From the NCBI GenBank assembly GCA_013339895.1, contig JABACO010000015.1, forward strand, positions 1,208,867-1,272,866: a stretch of DNA of 64,000 nucleotides. The letters are read 5' to 3'. A program made the translations under genes and the position numbers. Within the stretch, counting starts at the first letter, position 1. The number at the start of each line of letters is the position of its first letter. This stretch comes from Ephydatia muelleri (taxonomy: Eukaryota; Porifera; Demospongiae; Spongillida; Spongillidae). A model generated the notes under the pieces. It saw only the letters and a list, made by a program, of their open reading frames with translations, had not been told where the DNA came from and did no database searches. Positions 21,661 to 33,773 of this stretch are shown in pieces.

Positions 21661-22302
21661 ATGGCCGTTCGTTTGTGGGAAAAGTTGAGTAGTGCAGCAG
21701 CTTGCCGAGCGTCGTGGGCATGTAAAGCTTCATCACAGACAGCGACGCCATGGGCCGCATATTCGTCCCAACAATGGCGGCAATATTCTATACTAGCCAA
21801 GGAGAAAGACTACTACGCCGTACTCGACCTATCTCCACACGCCACTCACAGCCAAATAAAAGACGCCTACTACAAGCTCTCGATGAAGTACCATCCCGAT
21901 CGCAACAAAAGTGCCGAGGAGGCGCACCTGAAATTTACGGAGATAACCGAAGCGTACTCTGTCCTCGGGAACTATGAACTGAGAAAGAGGTACGACAAGG
22001 GGATATTCCACAAAGAAGAGGGTTCTCACACAGAACACCGAAGGCCTACGAGACCGCATACGGGTCCCGTTCGTCCGAAATTCAACTTCGACGAATTTTA
22101 CCGCAATCACTACGGCGAGGCCCTTCGTAGGCATCGGAGGCAGGCCCACGAGAAGAAGGCCGCAAAGGACAGAGCGGAGGAGATGACCGTACCCTCCAAC
22201 ATCCAGCGATTCCTTATCGCATGCGTTGCGACGTCTATATTCCTTGGCGGATGGTATATGGCCTATTTCAGAAAACACGACAGAACTAAAGCGGGATATT
22301 AG
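21661..22302 (+). CDS. DNAJC30: DNAJC30-like mitochondrial J-domain protein
   Basis: Intronless, 213 residues, as in vertebrate DNAJC30. The N-terminus is basic, Ala/Ser-rich and free of acidic residues over most of its first 45, as in a mitochondrial presequence. The J domain (about residues 50-115) runs DYYAVLDLSPHATHSQIKDA, then KYHPDRN with the intact HPD tripeptide that stimulates Hsp70 ATPase, then YSVLGNYELRKRYDKG. A single TM helix lies near the C-terminus (IQRFLIACVATSIFLGGWYM). Human DNAJC30 is an inner-membrane-associated factor linked to ATP synthase and complex I turnover. It is tail-to-tail with VPS37 and divergent from BUD23, as I recall for human. Confidence 0.85.
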   Translation: MAVRLWEKLSSAAACRASWACKASSQTATPWAAYSSQQWRQYSILAKEKDYYAVLDLSPHATHSQIKDAYYKLSMKYHPDRNKSAEEAHLKFTEITEAYSVLGNYELRKRYDKGIFHKEEGSHTEHRRPTRPHTGPVRPKFNFDEFYRNHYGEALRRHRRQAHEKKAAKDRAEEMTVPSNIQRFLIACVATSIFLGGWYMAYFRKHDRTKAGY

Positions 22303-22506
22303 TTGTCTACAGACAGCTGCACCACACAACAGTGACAACACACACTCACAGACACACAGTCTCATGCATATACAATATCGCAGTATGATGTGGTAGTTTT
22401 TATACTTCCTAGTTCAGAGATTGATGTGAACAAATCATATGCAGGTGGTACTTCATTTCCATCCAATGCATCCCTTCAGCACTCAGAATTTTGACAGCTC
22501 ATATGA

Positions 22507-22512
22507 AATAAA
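22507..22512 (+). terminator. DNAJC30 polyadenylation signal
   Basis: AATAAA about 205 bp after the DNAJC30 stop, before the convergent VPS37 end. Confidence 0.45.
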
Positions 22513-22636
22513 TATGCACCATGTTCACTGACACAAACCACATGCAATTTAGCAATTCCCTAATAAACATCTTAACACAAAATGCCTCATGTAAAGAGTC
22601 ACAGTATAAATCCAACCAAGTCCAAATTGAATGTTA

Positions 22637-23808
22637 CTAGTAGGGAGGTCGGTGGTACACAGGATAAGGGTAAGGCTGGCTTTGGGGTCGTGGGGGTGGT
22701 TGGTTTCCTATTGACTGATAGGGTGCTGGAGGGTACCCTGCTGGGTGATAAGTTCCGGGTGGTGGGTAGCCTGGATAACCAACAGGTGGGGGTGGTCCGT
22801 AAGGCCTCTGTGAGGGTGGTGATGGGTAGCCAGTGGGCTGGGGAGGTGGTGGCCTGCCGTACGGAAGCGATTGGGTGGGTGGAGCCTTGTTACTAGGCTG
22901 GAGTAAGGCAGGGGGAAGGCTTGCTGTTGGCTGGTAAGGTGGCTGTCCCTGTGGATTGGGCAGATCTTGGGGTGTGGATTTGGATATAGGCAAAATGGAG
23001 GAGCCTGTCCTGGATGATCTGGGGGCTGGCTTTGGTGACATGCTCTTTATCTGATCTGTTAGCTTGTCTGCCTTGGTCTTACGCAACCAGTAGAGCTTGC
23101 GTGAAGCAAGGTACAGCTGCACGAACTCTTCAGGAGAGCTGCTCTGTTTGCCTGAAAGGAAGCCGTCAACAAGGCCCTTTTGAATTTGAATTTGAGTGAG
23201 GTTGGGGGAAGAAGAGTCAACATTTCAGGTTGTTAGGAACCTAGATAGACTTGCCTCCGAGCGCTGTTCTTCAGTCTTTTTAGCCTCCTGAAGAGCTTTG
23301 AGAATGCTTGCACGGTCATTTTGTGATAAGTTCTCTGGATATACAATAGAGGCCAGGCTCAAACATCTGAATATAACACAACCCCACCCCTCCTCTTGAA
23401 GGAAAAAAAATTAAAAAAATACAGAAACGTGTCATCTACATTCATAACTGCCCCAATATGCACTGCATACGACTTAACTGAGCTCAGCAAAGCGCTTCTC
23501 ATACTCGGCCTTCTGAACTGCAGCCTCTAGGCTCCTGTCTGTCAAAGAAGCTTTTAAGCTCTCAAAACGCGACTTTAAACTGTATGTGTTTCCAGCAAGC
23601 TGTTTGTTTTCGTTAGCAAGTTCCTCTTTCTTCTTCTTGGTATTCTCAATCTGATCAGAATCAAAAAAATTAAATCAACTCAAGCAAACACACTTGCACG
23701 CAGGCACATGTATACTGTAAGTAGCTTTGCTTTTTTTCCCGCTTTAACGATACTAGTTTCGATTCCATATGAATTTGCCAATCCAACAATTTCAAATGCC
23801 AAAACCCC

Positions 23809-23887
<79 letters not shown>

Positions 23888-24111
23888 AAACACACAGACA
23901 CACAGACACACGCACGCACGCACACGCACACACATACACACACTCACACCCACACACAGGGTCCCTATGGTAATGATCTAATACTCACTTCCTGAAGGGT
24001 CAACGAAGAGAAAAATTCCACAAGCTTCGAATTATCCTCGGATAACCTAGTCAACTCGGCATTGGTCTTTCCAGCTAAGAGGTTTTTCGGAAGGTCTAAG
24101 GAACGCGACAT
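22637..24111 (-). CDS. VPS37: ESCRT-I subunit VPS37
   Basis: Four exons on minus: 24111-23989, 23650-23479, 23334-23255, 23176-22637. They sum to 915 nt, giving 304 residues. The Mod(r) domain covers the first three exons and the start of the fourth: coiled coil NTKKKKEELANENKQLAG.. and EAAVQKAEYEKRFAEL, then EEFVQLYLASRKLYWLRKTK, a typical VPS37 C-terminal helix. The last 140 residues are Pro/Tyr/Gly-rich (PPPVGYPGYPPPGTYHP), as in VPS37B/C/D. The protein joins TSG101 and VPS28 in ESCRT-I for endosomal sorting. The third intron appears to use a GC donor (GGAG/GCAAGT). Intron 1 contains a (CA)n run. The start is 102 bp from the divergent CFAP251 start. Confidence 0.87.
23811..23960. repeat. 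(CA)n microsatellite in VPS37 intron 1
   Basis: Long CA run with interrupted CA/GA tail. Confidence 0.95.
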
Positions 24112-24213
24112 GTTGACAAAACTTTGTGATGACCGGGCACTGTATATTAATTATTTACGCAAAATAAAAGATACGGCTCGTTACCGTGGAAACACGTTTG
24201 GTAAACCCTCACA
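24112..24213. promoter_or_regulatory. Bidirectional promoter VPS37/CFAP251
   Basis: The divergent start codons at 24111 (-) and 24214 (+) are 102 bp apart. No TATA box is evident at a suitable place for both. Shared promoter use is inferred. Confidence 0.5.
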
Positions 24214-27200
24214 ATGGCTAATCTAACCGACACTAAACCCATTTCAGAGGTGGAGAATGCCAAACCGGGGGATGTATACAAAGACCAGGAAAGCCTGTCC
24301 CAACCCTTAGTATGTTCCCATGCTTGGTTATACCCCAAATCACCATCATGACCTCTGATCCAGTCCCTGGTGTGGAGCTTTGGCTTCAACCCCTCCGTAC
24401 CCGTTCACAATATCTCTGCAGCCGACAAGAAGGTAAATGCCTTTCACATGTTCATTGCATAAACTAACGCCACTGGCCCTGTTTCCCGAATAGATGGTAT
24501 TCTACGTTTCCGGGCATACTGCCGTAATGTATGACTGCGGGACGAACAAACAGTCGCTCTTGCAAGGACACGTACGTTCACGGAAACGTATTCGGCTCCG
24601 TAGCCTTATCTCTGCCGGTCTCTCTCAAAGTGCAACGCAATTGTCTCCACTGCCGTTAGCGGGGATCGACGGTGGCTGGTTACATCTGATGTGGGCAGAG
24701 ACTCCACTGTCATCATTTGGGATTCTTACTCGGGGTTAGTTTGACTCTTTACACAGGCTGCTGTTATTCATGAGTCATGTGACGTAAGCATATCACATCC
24801 ATATACTTTACACATACACACACACTCACATCATGTACACTCATACACACATACACACATACACACGTACACACATACACACATACACACATACACATAC
24901 ACACATACACACATACACACATGCACACATGCACACATGCACACATACACACACTTACATTTTGCAGTGTTCCAGTGAAGACATTTCATCAAGGTCTGGG
25001 GAAGGGTTGCGCTTCGGTAGCTATATCTACCAACGCCAAGTACATAGCTACCCTTAGCTCAGGGTTCCCACAGGTGAGTCTGTGCTATGATGTGGTCCAC
25101 TGGTCTTTGTAATGCAATGCAGTGCTACACACCACCCAATGTCTATATGTGGCTCCATGGTCCAGCTCCTAAGTGCCTTGACAAGTAATGAAAGAAAACA
25201 TTCTTTTCACACTACAAGGCTTTTAATAACTGAATCTGTGGAGAACCAAACAATGAAAATGCATGTGTTCCTCAATGTCCCAGTAGATGCAAAACGATCT
25301 ATGAATGAGTGTGCATGGCAAGTGCCCTTGAGGAGAAGGGGGGGGGGGGGGGGGGGAGGAGGTGGAGAAGAGACATTGACAATTCAATCCTTCTTTCCAA
25401 TCAAAGACTGTTTGCATTTGGGACTGGACATCAGGAGCTGATGATCCTCTCTGCAGCACCACACCCCCTCAGGACTATGGGGAACAGGTGGGGACATCCC
25501 CTTTGACCCTGCATACTGTTTCATTTTTCCATTTTTCCAATCTCAGTCACAACTCAGCTTCAATCTTGAGAACAACTCACAGTTGATCAGCACTGCTGAA
25601 GATCAAGTCGTCTTTTACTCATGGGTAAGCATGCATGCTTTGTGCACACACACACACACACACACACACATACTGTACACACAATGGCGGAACTTTTATA
25701 TAATCCACTTGGATTTGCAAAAAGGACCCCAAGGAGTTGAAGTTGAAGTGCTGCTCTGCAACTGCATCAGAAAAGGTATGTACAACCCTGGTCTTGGGGC
25801 ACAGTGGGACTTTGGAATGTATATAATGTTGGTCTTTCTCTTCCAAGGACTTCAACAAAGCAGTTGCCCCTTTCACCAGGTCTTGCTTCATCCCTGACAC
25901 CTCACAGGCTCTTAGTGTTACAACAGATGGCTCTGCCGTTGTGTGGGATAACTCCCGACCTAGCTTAGAAGGTAGGCCTTTCACTTTCGCCCATGCAATC
26001 CCCACCCTTTCCTCCTCCCCCCTCCTCCTTAAGGTCAACCTCCAACAGAGCCACATGTGAAAAAACCCATCAAACTTACTCGCCTTCACGAAACCAACAT
26101 CTCTGCTCTAGCAGTGATGAACAAGTAATGTGCACTCTCACCACTCCTGCATTCAAAGCCTCCATCCCTCAGGTTGATTGTAACTGGTGACAGTGCAGGG
26201 CAGATTAAGTTTTTTGACTCTAAATTGGTCTTGCTGAACTGGTGAGTGATGGTGCATCTCTGACTTTGTTAGCATTGCCCCATGACCGACAGGTACGACA
26301 CATTACAACTTGGGCCACTTGCATTTATCTCCTTTGCACACGTTTCCCCAGTCCTTCCGAAGTGAGTGACACTCAATTTCAGTACAAGCATAGCTCAGTG
26401 TCCCTTCTATCCACACATCTCTCGCTTCCTTCCTTCTCCAAAGGGAAGGGTCCCACTACTATCCACCAGATTGCACTCTGGCCGCTAGACCTTTTATGGT
26501 GCCTGACTTCACCATCAGCACAAGCACAGCCACCATCTCCCACATCACCTCGAATGGGACCACCATTGATGTGGGTGCTTTGAGTTGCCCAGTTTTGGCA
26601 CTGACACTGTATAACGTTGTGAAACCTGATCTCTCTCCCTACTTCCTCTTCCCCTCTTCCCCCCCCCCCCCCCCCCCCTTTTTTTCCAGGTTCTGTTAAA
26701 TGAACACAATGCCTCCATTCATGCCATAGCAACTCACCCATCTGAGCCACGCCTCCTGGTGGGGAGCTATTCGTGCAGGCTGAAACTTTGGGACTACGAG
26801 CAGAGGTAGGCCACAGGATCTGTGCTATAGGGCAGCGAGCCACATCTACCTCTCCCTCACCAAGGATTGTACTGGTGTCACGCAGCTTCAAAGAGACCTT
26901 ACGTGTCCAGTGCGTGGCCTTTGACCCAAGAGGGGAGTTTGTAGGTGCGTCCAATCCCACAATTCTACCTATCCTACCACGCCCCTTAAAAAATTTTTTT
27001 TAAAAGAGCACATGTCTTTTGCAGCTGTGGGATTCACAAATGGCACTCTGGGAATCTTAGATGCCCTTACACTTGAAGACACATGTCCACCATTCTGCTA
27101 TTCTCATGACTCAGTGACCCATGTCTCCTTCTCCCATGACTCTCAATACATAGCCACCACTGTAAAGCCACCTTTTGCACACACCCCTGCATTTTGAAGT

Positions 27201-29377
27201 GTGACCACTTTTTTTTTAATTTGTTGCTTAGGACCTGGACCTGTGTGTCTCTGTGTACAAGATGCTTGCTGAACCCGCCCCCCAGTGGACCTTCCTGGCC
27301 AGATACAGGTCCCACTATGATGAGATTCAAGGTTTGCTTACAAAAAAACAGCAGAACACTGACACACACAGGGAGCATGTAGGATGGCTTGGGTGACCAG
27401 TATTCATGCACGTCTGTCTGATGAAGTCAATTTACACGCCTGGCACCTTTACTCTAGGCTTGCTGTTTGGGGTTAAACTGGACTCCAATGAACCAAGACT
27501 GCTTTCCCTGGGCAAGGATAGGACCTTGGTACCTTACCACATGTGGCATCATTTTGATTCTTACACTCACCACTCCATTCCTTTCAAGGTGGAGTACGAC
27601 CTTGTGAGCAGCGAGGTAGACTGTCTAAAGATAGTGAGCAATGACCGCATCGAGCAGAGTGCCACGCCCATGGCCCTGACATGGTACCCTCCCCTGACCA
27701 AGGAGTCTTTCATTACTGTGGTCAATGACCAGGTATTTTCCCCCCAACAATGTGTGGGATGCGTTTTGAGGTGCAAATGCTTGGATCGCTACAGTACAAG
27801 CTGAAACTGTACAATGCCACCACAAAGCTATGCAGAAGGACACTCCTTGGCCCAACGTATGGCCACCCCATCACAAGGTGATCAGTCTCCTCCCACTCTT
27901 CACCTTGCCTGCCCCTCCCCCCACTCCTCTTCCCTCCTTTGGATACATCCATGCTACCCTTTCTCCTCTCATAACAGGATGTTGATACTCCCTGCTCCTA
28001 TAGTTCGCTCTGCAGAGGGGGAGGAAACAAGGAGATACATGGCTTACGCAACAGATAACAAGGTGAGGCCTGTGTGCGTGCATGCTTGCGTGTGTGCGGC
28101 GAGTGTGTATGTGTGGTGAGTGTGGGTATGTGCCAATCTATGTGCCTTCTATCGCGTCCTGCATGCCATGTGTACATGTGTGCGTTGTGCTTTTGTCTCG
28201 CTTGCATACAGGTTGGACTCCTGTTACTACCGCATGACGGTAACCCACACAACTCAAAGTGCCTCCTGGCACACCCGGGAAACGTAGGTTTTGGTGTTAG
28301 TGTTTCTTGACAGCAACTGCAAACACAGTCTCAATGCTGCGCAGGTGACAGACTTGGTCTGTTCCCATGACGGCAAGTATGTCTTCACTGCTGGTGGGGA
28401 CAATTGTACCGTGAACGTGTGGAAGATCAACACAGAGTGAGTTGGTTCATTTTCTAGCCCTCTATACCAGTTTCTCAGGGCCCTAGAAGCAGCATCACAG
28501 TTAGGTGGGTGCGGTCTGACCCCATTCTACGCCATGCTGGATGGAGGGAGGGAAGGGGAGTTGTTCTCAGAGCTGGAAGAGTTTTTCTATTATGCACAGA
28601 TCAGAAGGTATGAGCAGTTCTTTGTGTGTGTGTTTGTGTGCATGTGTGTGTGTGTATGGGGCCTTTTCAGCTAGTCACTTTTCAGTCAGGGTCCAGACAC
28701 GACATGCACAAGACAAGTTTCGACTGATGTGGATGTTGTGCAGATACCGTACGTCATGAGAGCTATAGGCTTCTATCCATCTGAGCAAGAGGTGACCTTT
28801 GCAGCTTGGCGCAATGGTGCGTTGTGTGCGTTACAGCTTTGTTCCGTCAGGTGGACGACATGCTGAATGAAGTCAAATTTAGCAAGTTTGTTGAGACGGG
28901 AAAGAATATCACATCCATTAACTTGGAGGATTTTATCAAGTGTACGCGGACCTGTCATGTGTGATTTGCAAAGCGGGACAGTAGGGGTTCAAACGCCTTG
29001 CTCTTTGCACTACAGTGTACATCAACCATAGACCTGCCTTCGGACTATCTCCCGCAGAACTCTCGCGTGCCTTCGTGGTGTTAAGTGGAGAAGAGGAACA
29101 AAGCGGAGTTCTGGACAGAGCGAAGCTACTATCGTTGCTCCAGGAAAAGGGTTGGCATTGCTGTCTCCATTATTATTATTTTAATTGGTCGTTCATTTCA
29201 GGGGAGCACATTACAGAAACGGAGCTGATTGAATACCTCATGACTTTACTAGGGCACTCGGACAATCCAGAAGTTGACGGTTCGTTTTCAGAAGAGCCTC
29301 TAAAAGCTCTCCAAGAACTTCCTTCTAAAATAACTGTTTCGCAATATGCGGAAGAACTACTGGGGCTTAGCACATAA
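24214..29377 (+). CDS. CFAP251: Cilia and flagella associated protein 251 (WDR66)
   Basis: Multi-exon WD-repeat gene, about 25 exons with short introns. The first three are 24214-24309, 24364-24432 and 24494-24571; the last is 29202-29377. Exon products in order: [99 protein letters not shown]-type propeller exons to [19 protein letters not shown], then a C-terminal EF-hand-like region ([36 protein letters not shown]). The order matches CFAP251, the calmodulin- and spoke-associated complex subunit at the base of radial spoke 3 in motile cilia. Introns hold (CA)n runs, a G run (about 25339) and a C run (about 26660). I saw no coding lesion, but every splice site was assigned by eye. Confidence 0.88.
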
Positions 29378-29525
29378 AACAACAATGATGTGTTATTGTG
29401 AAAAGCGCGGTTTATTACAACTTAACAGCTGATTTGTTACCTATTACGCATGCGCATATGGTTTGTTTTGATATCCCGCTGGCGGGAGACCTCAAGAGGC
29501 GAACAAATACCGCAAGCGCGGGATA

Positions 29526-30914
29526 ATGACTACTGCTACAGCTGTGTTGTCTCCTTTGTCTGCAAGTCCGATTAGAATGCTGGCCATTAGCGGGCAAAAG
29601 CTACAAGACGAAGCACTCTCAAACGAGCGACAATTCTCACGATCGCAGTTCATTTTTTATCAAGCTCCGGCAAGAACCTCGGCGTCCTTTCATCTTCCGC
29701 CAATTTCGAGTATCTCGTCTCTAGTAGGTATTTTTGCCACTGGAAAACACATCGCCACTCCGATCAACCATAACAGAGAACGATTTCGGCAAGACATCGT
29801 CTCCCTCCTCCCACCTGAGATCGGAGTGAAAATATTTGAATATCTCCGCCCAATGGACTTGTGCCAGTAAGTATCTGTTCAAGCTTAGCGTATGGTTGTA
29901 ATTCTAAGGACTATGTAAAAGCCCGTGTACGTTCCTCATCGAGGGTTCGCTTTAAAAAAAAAACGGAGCGGATATCCACAGTAAGCGCGCCTTTTGCAGC
30001 ATGATGCTGCCCGCCAAACTGCAGTAGGCGTAACGAAAAGGTTCTGTTGGAATGATTTAATCCGAACCATTTGACACTTAGTTTGTTACAGCCGTGGAAT
30101 GTGCAGTTTTTTAATATCTTTGGTGCCTAACCGTGTCCGAGCATGCATTGGGTATTGCGTGTTTGTCTCGGCTTTGAGCCAGTAATGTAATGCAAATATG
30201 GTTGGCTCATGTTATTTTTCTCCCAATCATCAGGGTGTGCCTTGTATGCCATCGATGGCGCCTCTTAGCTCAACATGACACACTGAAGAAGCTAAGGGTT
30301 AACTACGTCCAGACCCGTAGAGAGGAATACAACAGAACCAAGGTAATTTCTCCCCCCACCCAATTCTGTCTGTTATTCATGCACACATTCTTCAAAAATA
30401 CGGAAGGTGTTTACATATTCATGCGTGGTGTTGGATGCAGTGTGAATCATGAGCCACAAAATTCCACCCACACATTTGTGTTTACTGTTCTTTAAACAAA
30501 ATGTAATCTTTTCCTGACCTGTAGGAAAATTTCATCACGGCTACTGTGGCTACTCCAAATACTGCCCGCTCACCCACACACCATCTGAGGACAAGCACAC
30601 CCAGTCCCCTAAGCGTTGTTCAGCCCAGAGGCAGCTCCAGGAGGACGCGAAGCATCTCCCTGTCTCCCATCAGCAGTTCATCCTCGTCCCTACATACGCC
30701 ACAATCCAGATCCACACACCTCGTCGACAATGTCAAGAGATTAAGCATATCAGGATCAGAGAACAGTGAGAATGACATTAGGCGCTGCTTGTTTCCTGAA
30801 CTCTCCCCTTCATCGACTCCTCTTACACACCACGTCTCACAAGATAGTTGGTTTTTTGAACGTGATGCTCTTGTTGGCAAAAGAGTCAACAGAACTCGTC
30901 TAAAGAGACTGTAG
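29526..30914 (+). CDS. F-box protein with Ser/Thr-rich tail
   Basis: Three exons, 29526-29866, 30234-30342 and 30525-30914, totalling 840 nt and 279 residues. The F-box spans the first splice junction at about residues 90-140 (DIVSLLPPEIGVKIFEYLRP then LCQVCLVCHRWRLLAQ). The second half is Ser/Pro-rich with many SP/TP sites and ends in a basic RVNRTRLKRL tail. F-box proteins recruit substrates to SCF ubiquitin ligases through SKP1. I see no recognisable substrate-binding domain. The Arg/Leu tail loosely recalls the EMI1-type C-terminus, but no zinc-binding region is present, so I assign no orthologue. The start is 148 bp after the CFAP251 stop. Confidence 0.8.
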
Positions 30915-31730
30915 GAAAATCAGGTCCGGTTTACCTTCTTTTTTTTATGGCACAGGTGGTTCCACCTAATATTCTTATGGCAGATGTATATTTTTTGATG
31001 GTGTATGTTTGTACGTCTTATCAACGGTTCAATGGAGCATTACACTTGCTGGTCCAGCTCCTCCCACACCTGTTCTTACGCACCTGCGCATGCGCACACA
31101 AATTACGCGGGGTTTCCCACAACCGGACGCTAGCTGATGATGCAATGAGATGCATTTAACTAACAATTCGACCCAATGTTTGGGCACGAGACATAATTTT
31201 ACAAATGAACGGGCGAATTTGCTGGTAAGATAAGACAGCCAGAGCTGGGGCTCAAATTTGACGATCTGTTTGTATTGTAGGCTTGCCCTAGCTTCATTCG
31301 TTGCGGCTGTTAGCATTTTTGTGGCCCTTCCAACATCCATCGACCCTATAGCTTACAGGTTTGCTGTCTAACTTTAGTGGCAGTTGCATCTAATGTGTTT
31401 CTATAATCAGCTTCTCTGATGAGGGTCCGCCGAAATTCATCGGCCCTCTCGCCCTAAACGAGCACCTCAGTAAGGCACGCAAGTTGTTCAAAGATGAAAT
31501 CCAAGGTCCAGAGGCTTTTGCACGACTGATGGTTTGTTTTTACAGTTTCCATCGTCGGTTTGCGTGGTTAATATCTAACTGTTTAGTTTAGGTTATGTCT
31601 ATACAGGGCTTCAAGACGTAGAATTATTCGTTTCACAGAACAAATTCCCGCTTCATATGAACCCATTGTGTCCTTGCCGTAAGGTGCTGTTTATCTCCCA
31701 TTTCCCCTCTCCTTCATCCCATTCCCACGC

Positions 31731-31960
31731 GACGGCCGCAAGGCCCCGCGACGGACGACCAGGCCCCGAGCAGGCGAACAGGCCCCGCTGCGGACGACAA
31801 GGAACAGGAGACGGCGCAAAGGCCCGCGCGGACGCCAAGGACCCGCGGAAGGCCGCAATAGGCAACGAGACGGATAGACAGGACCCGCGCAGGACGACAA
31901 AGGCCAAGCAGCAGGCCGCCAGGGGCCCGAGAAGGCAGCACCTGAAAAGGACTGACGAAA
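31731..31960. repeat. GC-rich degenerate repeat, period about 20 bp
   Basis: Units of roughly 20 bp of the type CAGGCCCCGCGACGGACGAC, highly diverged, occupying the start of the long intron of APMAP copy 1. The base composition is unlike the surrounding DNA. Confidence 0.65.
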
Positions 31961-32006
31961 AGGTACACGTATAAGGGAGGAAAAGGCCACGAGACCTGGA
32001 AGAGTC

Positions 32007-32444
32007 CCATTCCCCTCTCCTTCCTCCCATTCCCCTCTCCTTCCTCCCATTCCCTCTCCTTCCTCCCATTCCCCTCTCCTTCCTCCCATTCCCCTCTCCT
32101 TCCTCCCATTCCCCTCTCCTTCCTCCCATTCCCCTCTCCTTCCTCCTCCCCTTCCCCTCTCCTTCCTCCCATTCCCTCTCCTTCCTCCCATTCCCCTCTC
32201 CTTCCTCCCATTCCCCCTCCTTTCTCCCATTCCCCTCTCCTTCCTCCCATTCCCCTCCCTTCCTCCCTTCCCCTCTCCTTCCTCCCATTCCCCTCTCCTT
32301 CCTCCCCCTTCCTCCATTCCCCTCTCCTTCCTCCCATTCCCCTCTCCTTCCTCCCATTCCCCTCTCCTTCCTCCCATTCCCCTCTCCTTCCTCCCATTCC
32401 CCTCTCCTTCCTCCCATTCCCCTCTCCTTCCTCCCATTCCCAAA
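32007..32444. repeat. 20-bp CT-rich minisatellite
   Basis: About 22 units of TCCCATTCCCCTCTCCTTCC with scattered indels, directly following the GC-rich 20-bp-period repeat in the same intron. Confidence 0.9.
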
Positions 32445-33773
32445 GACATCCTTGGATAGTTGCATTCCGGGAAGCTGGCCATTTCCTGTAAACACCCCTG
32501 TGTGCACGGACCCTATATTTTCGGTCCAGGTCCAGCCAGACTCATAAGTAGTGGATTTATTGTTTTCAAGTTCAATTTTCTTTCCTCCACTGTGGCTTTT
32601 ATTTAAAGCACAAGGTGATTGTGGCAGGCCATTGGGTCTGTACTTCCACCCTTGGGACAAAAGCAAGCTCTACGTAGCTGATGCCAAGAATGGCATACTC
32701 TCCATTGATCTGGACACAAGGAGGGTCCAGATCCTGGTTAATGCCCACCAGCCAGGAAATGGGATTGCCCCATTGACATTTGTGGATGATTTGGTAGTAC
32801 TATCAAATGGAAGTGTTTTCTTCACTGACCTGAGCAAGAAATTCGGCTACGATGACGTGGAAGCTGAGGTAATGGAGGCTAGACCAAATGGCCGACTGTT
32901 CCACTTCAGCCCCAGTGATGGGTCCCTTCACACTGCACTGGAAGGACTGCATGGAGCCAACGGCGTCTGTGTTGGGCCCAATGAGGAGTTCTTGCTGGTT
33001 GCAGAGCTGACCAGAGCTAGAGTGACTAGGTGGGCTTTTACCAGAACTATGAGCAACTAACGCATCCTTCTACACCTCCACACACAATTCCATATAGGTA
33101 CTATTTGAAGGGCCCCAAAGCAGGCACAGTTGACACTTTTGCCCAGAACCTTCCTGGACTTCCAGACAACATTACTCCAAGTTCCCGGGGAGGGTACTGG
33201 GTGGGATTTGGTGCTCTGCGTGACAATGGAGTATTGGACATGATGGCTGGCCTTCCCTGGTTAAGAGCTCTGGTCTACAAGGTACAGTCGCCAGTAAAGA
33301 ATGATACATACCTAGACATATGGCTCACTCCGTCCCTACAGTCTAAGCTGATGGCCTCCATTAAAGCTTTGGTCCAGAAGCATGGCATGATTGTTGAGTT
33401 GGATGCCAGTGGTCAGATAGTGAGAAGTCTCCATGATCCAAATGGTGTGGTTGTCACTAGTTCCACCACTGTCCTCGACCTTGGAGACACCTTCCTCATT
33501 GGGTCTTACTACGCACCATACATTACTGTATGTACAATGTGATGTGTGCACTTGTTTGGTCCATTTTGCATTCTCCAAAGATATGCATTTGTTTTTAAAT
33601 CCTGTTACAATCTATCACATCAGCTCAAGAAGGGAAAGGGAACTACCATACTCTTATCGTTATCACGTGATTGGTAGTAATTTGACCACCGACCAACATG
33701 TATATAAAAAGGATGTAAATTGGTATGTCAAGGGGTTAAATTTAAATTTCATCATTTACAAAATAAACAGAAG

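Larger units (their letters stand above)
31281..33542 (+). pseudogene. APMAP/strictosidine-synthase-like copy 1, two frameshifts
   Basis: Membrane-anchored six-bladed propeller protein. Exons: 31281-31358 (TM segment LALASFVAAVSIFVALPTS), 31411-31531, 31602 to about 31682, 32615-33029, 33098-33542. Family blocks: GPEAF, CGRPLGLYFHP, LYVADAKNGIL, LSNGSVFFTD, GRLFHFSP, GANGVCVGPNEEFLLVAELT, LPGLPDNITPSSRGGYWVG, VRSLHDPNG, LGSY-type end. Compared with copy 2, one base is missing near 31522 (AFATADG block) and another near 31634 (LDGR block), so exons 2-3 are out of frame. I could not find an initiating exon. The long intron after exon 3 is filled by minisatellite. It is tandem with copies 2 and 3. 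Confidence 0.75.

Noticed and set aside
29526..30914. Orthology to EMI1/FBXO5
   Set aside because: Only the F-box and a vague Arg/Leu C-terminus are shared; the zinc-binding region is absent.
31653..32666. Long Gly/Glu/Arg-rich minus-strand frame
   Set aside because: It is the complement of the 20-bp CT-rich minisatellite inside an APMAP-like intron, with no splice or start context.
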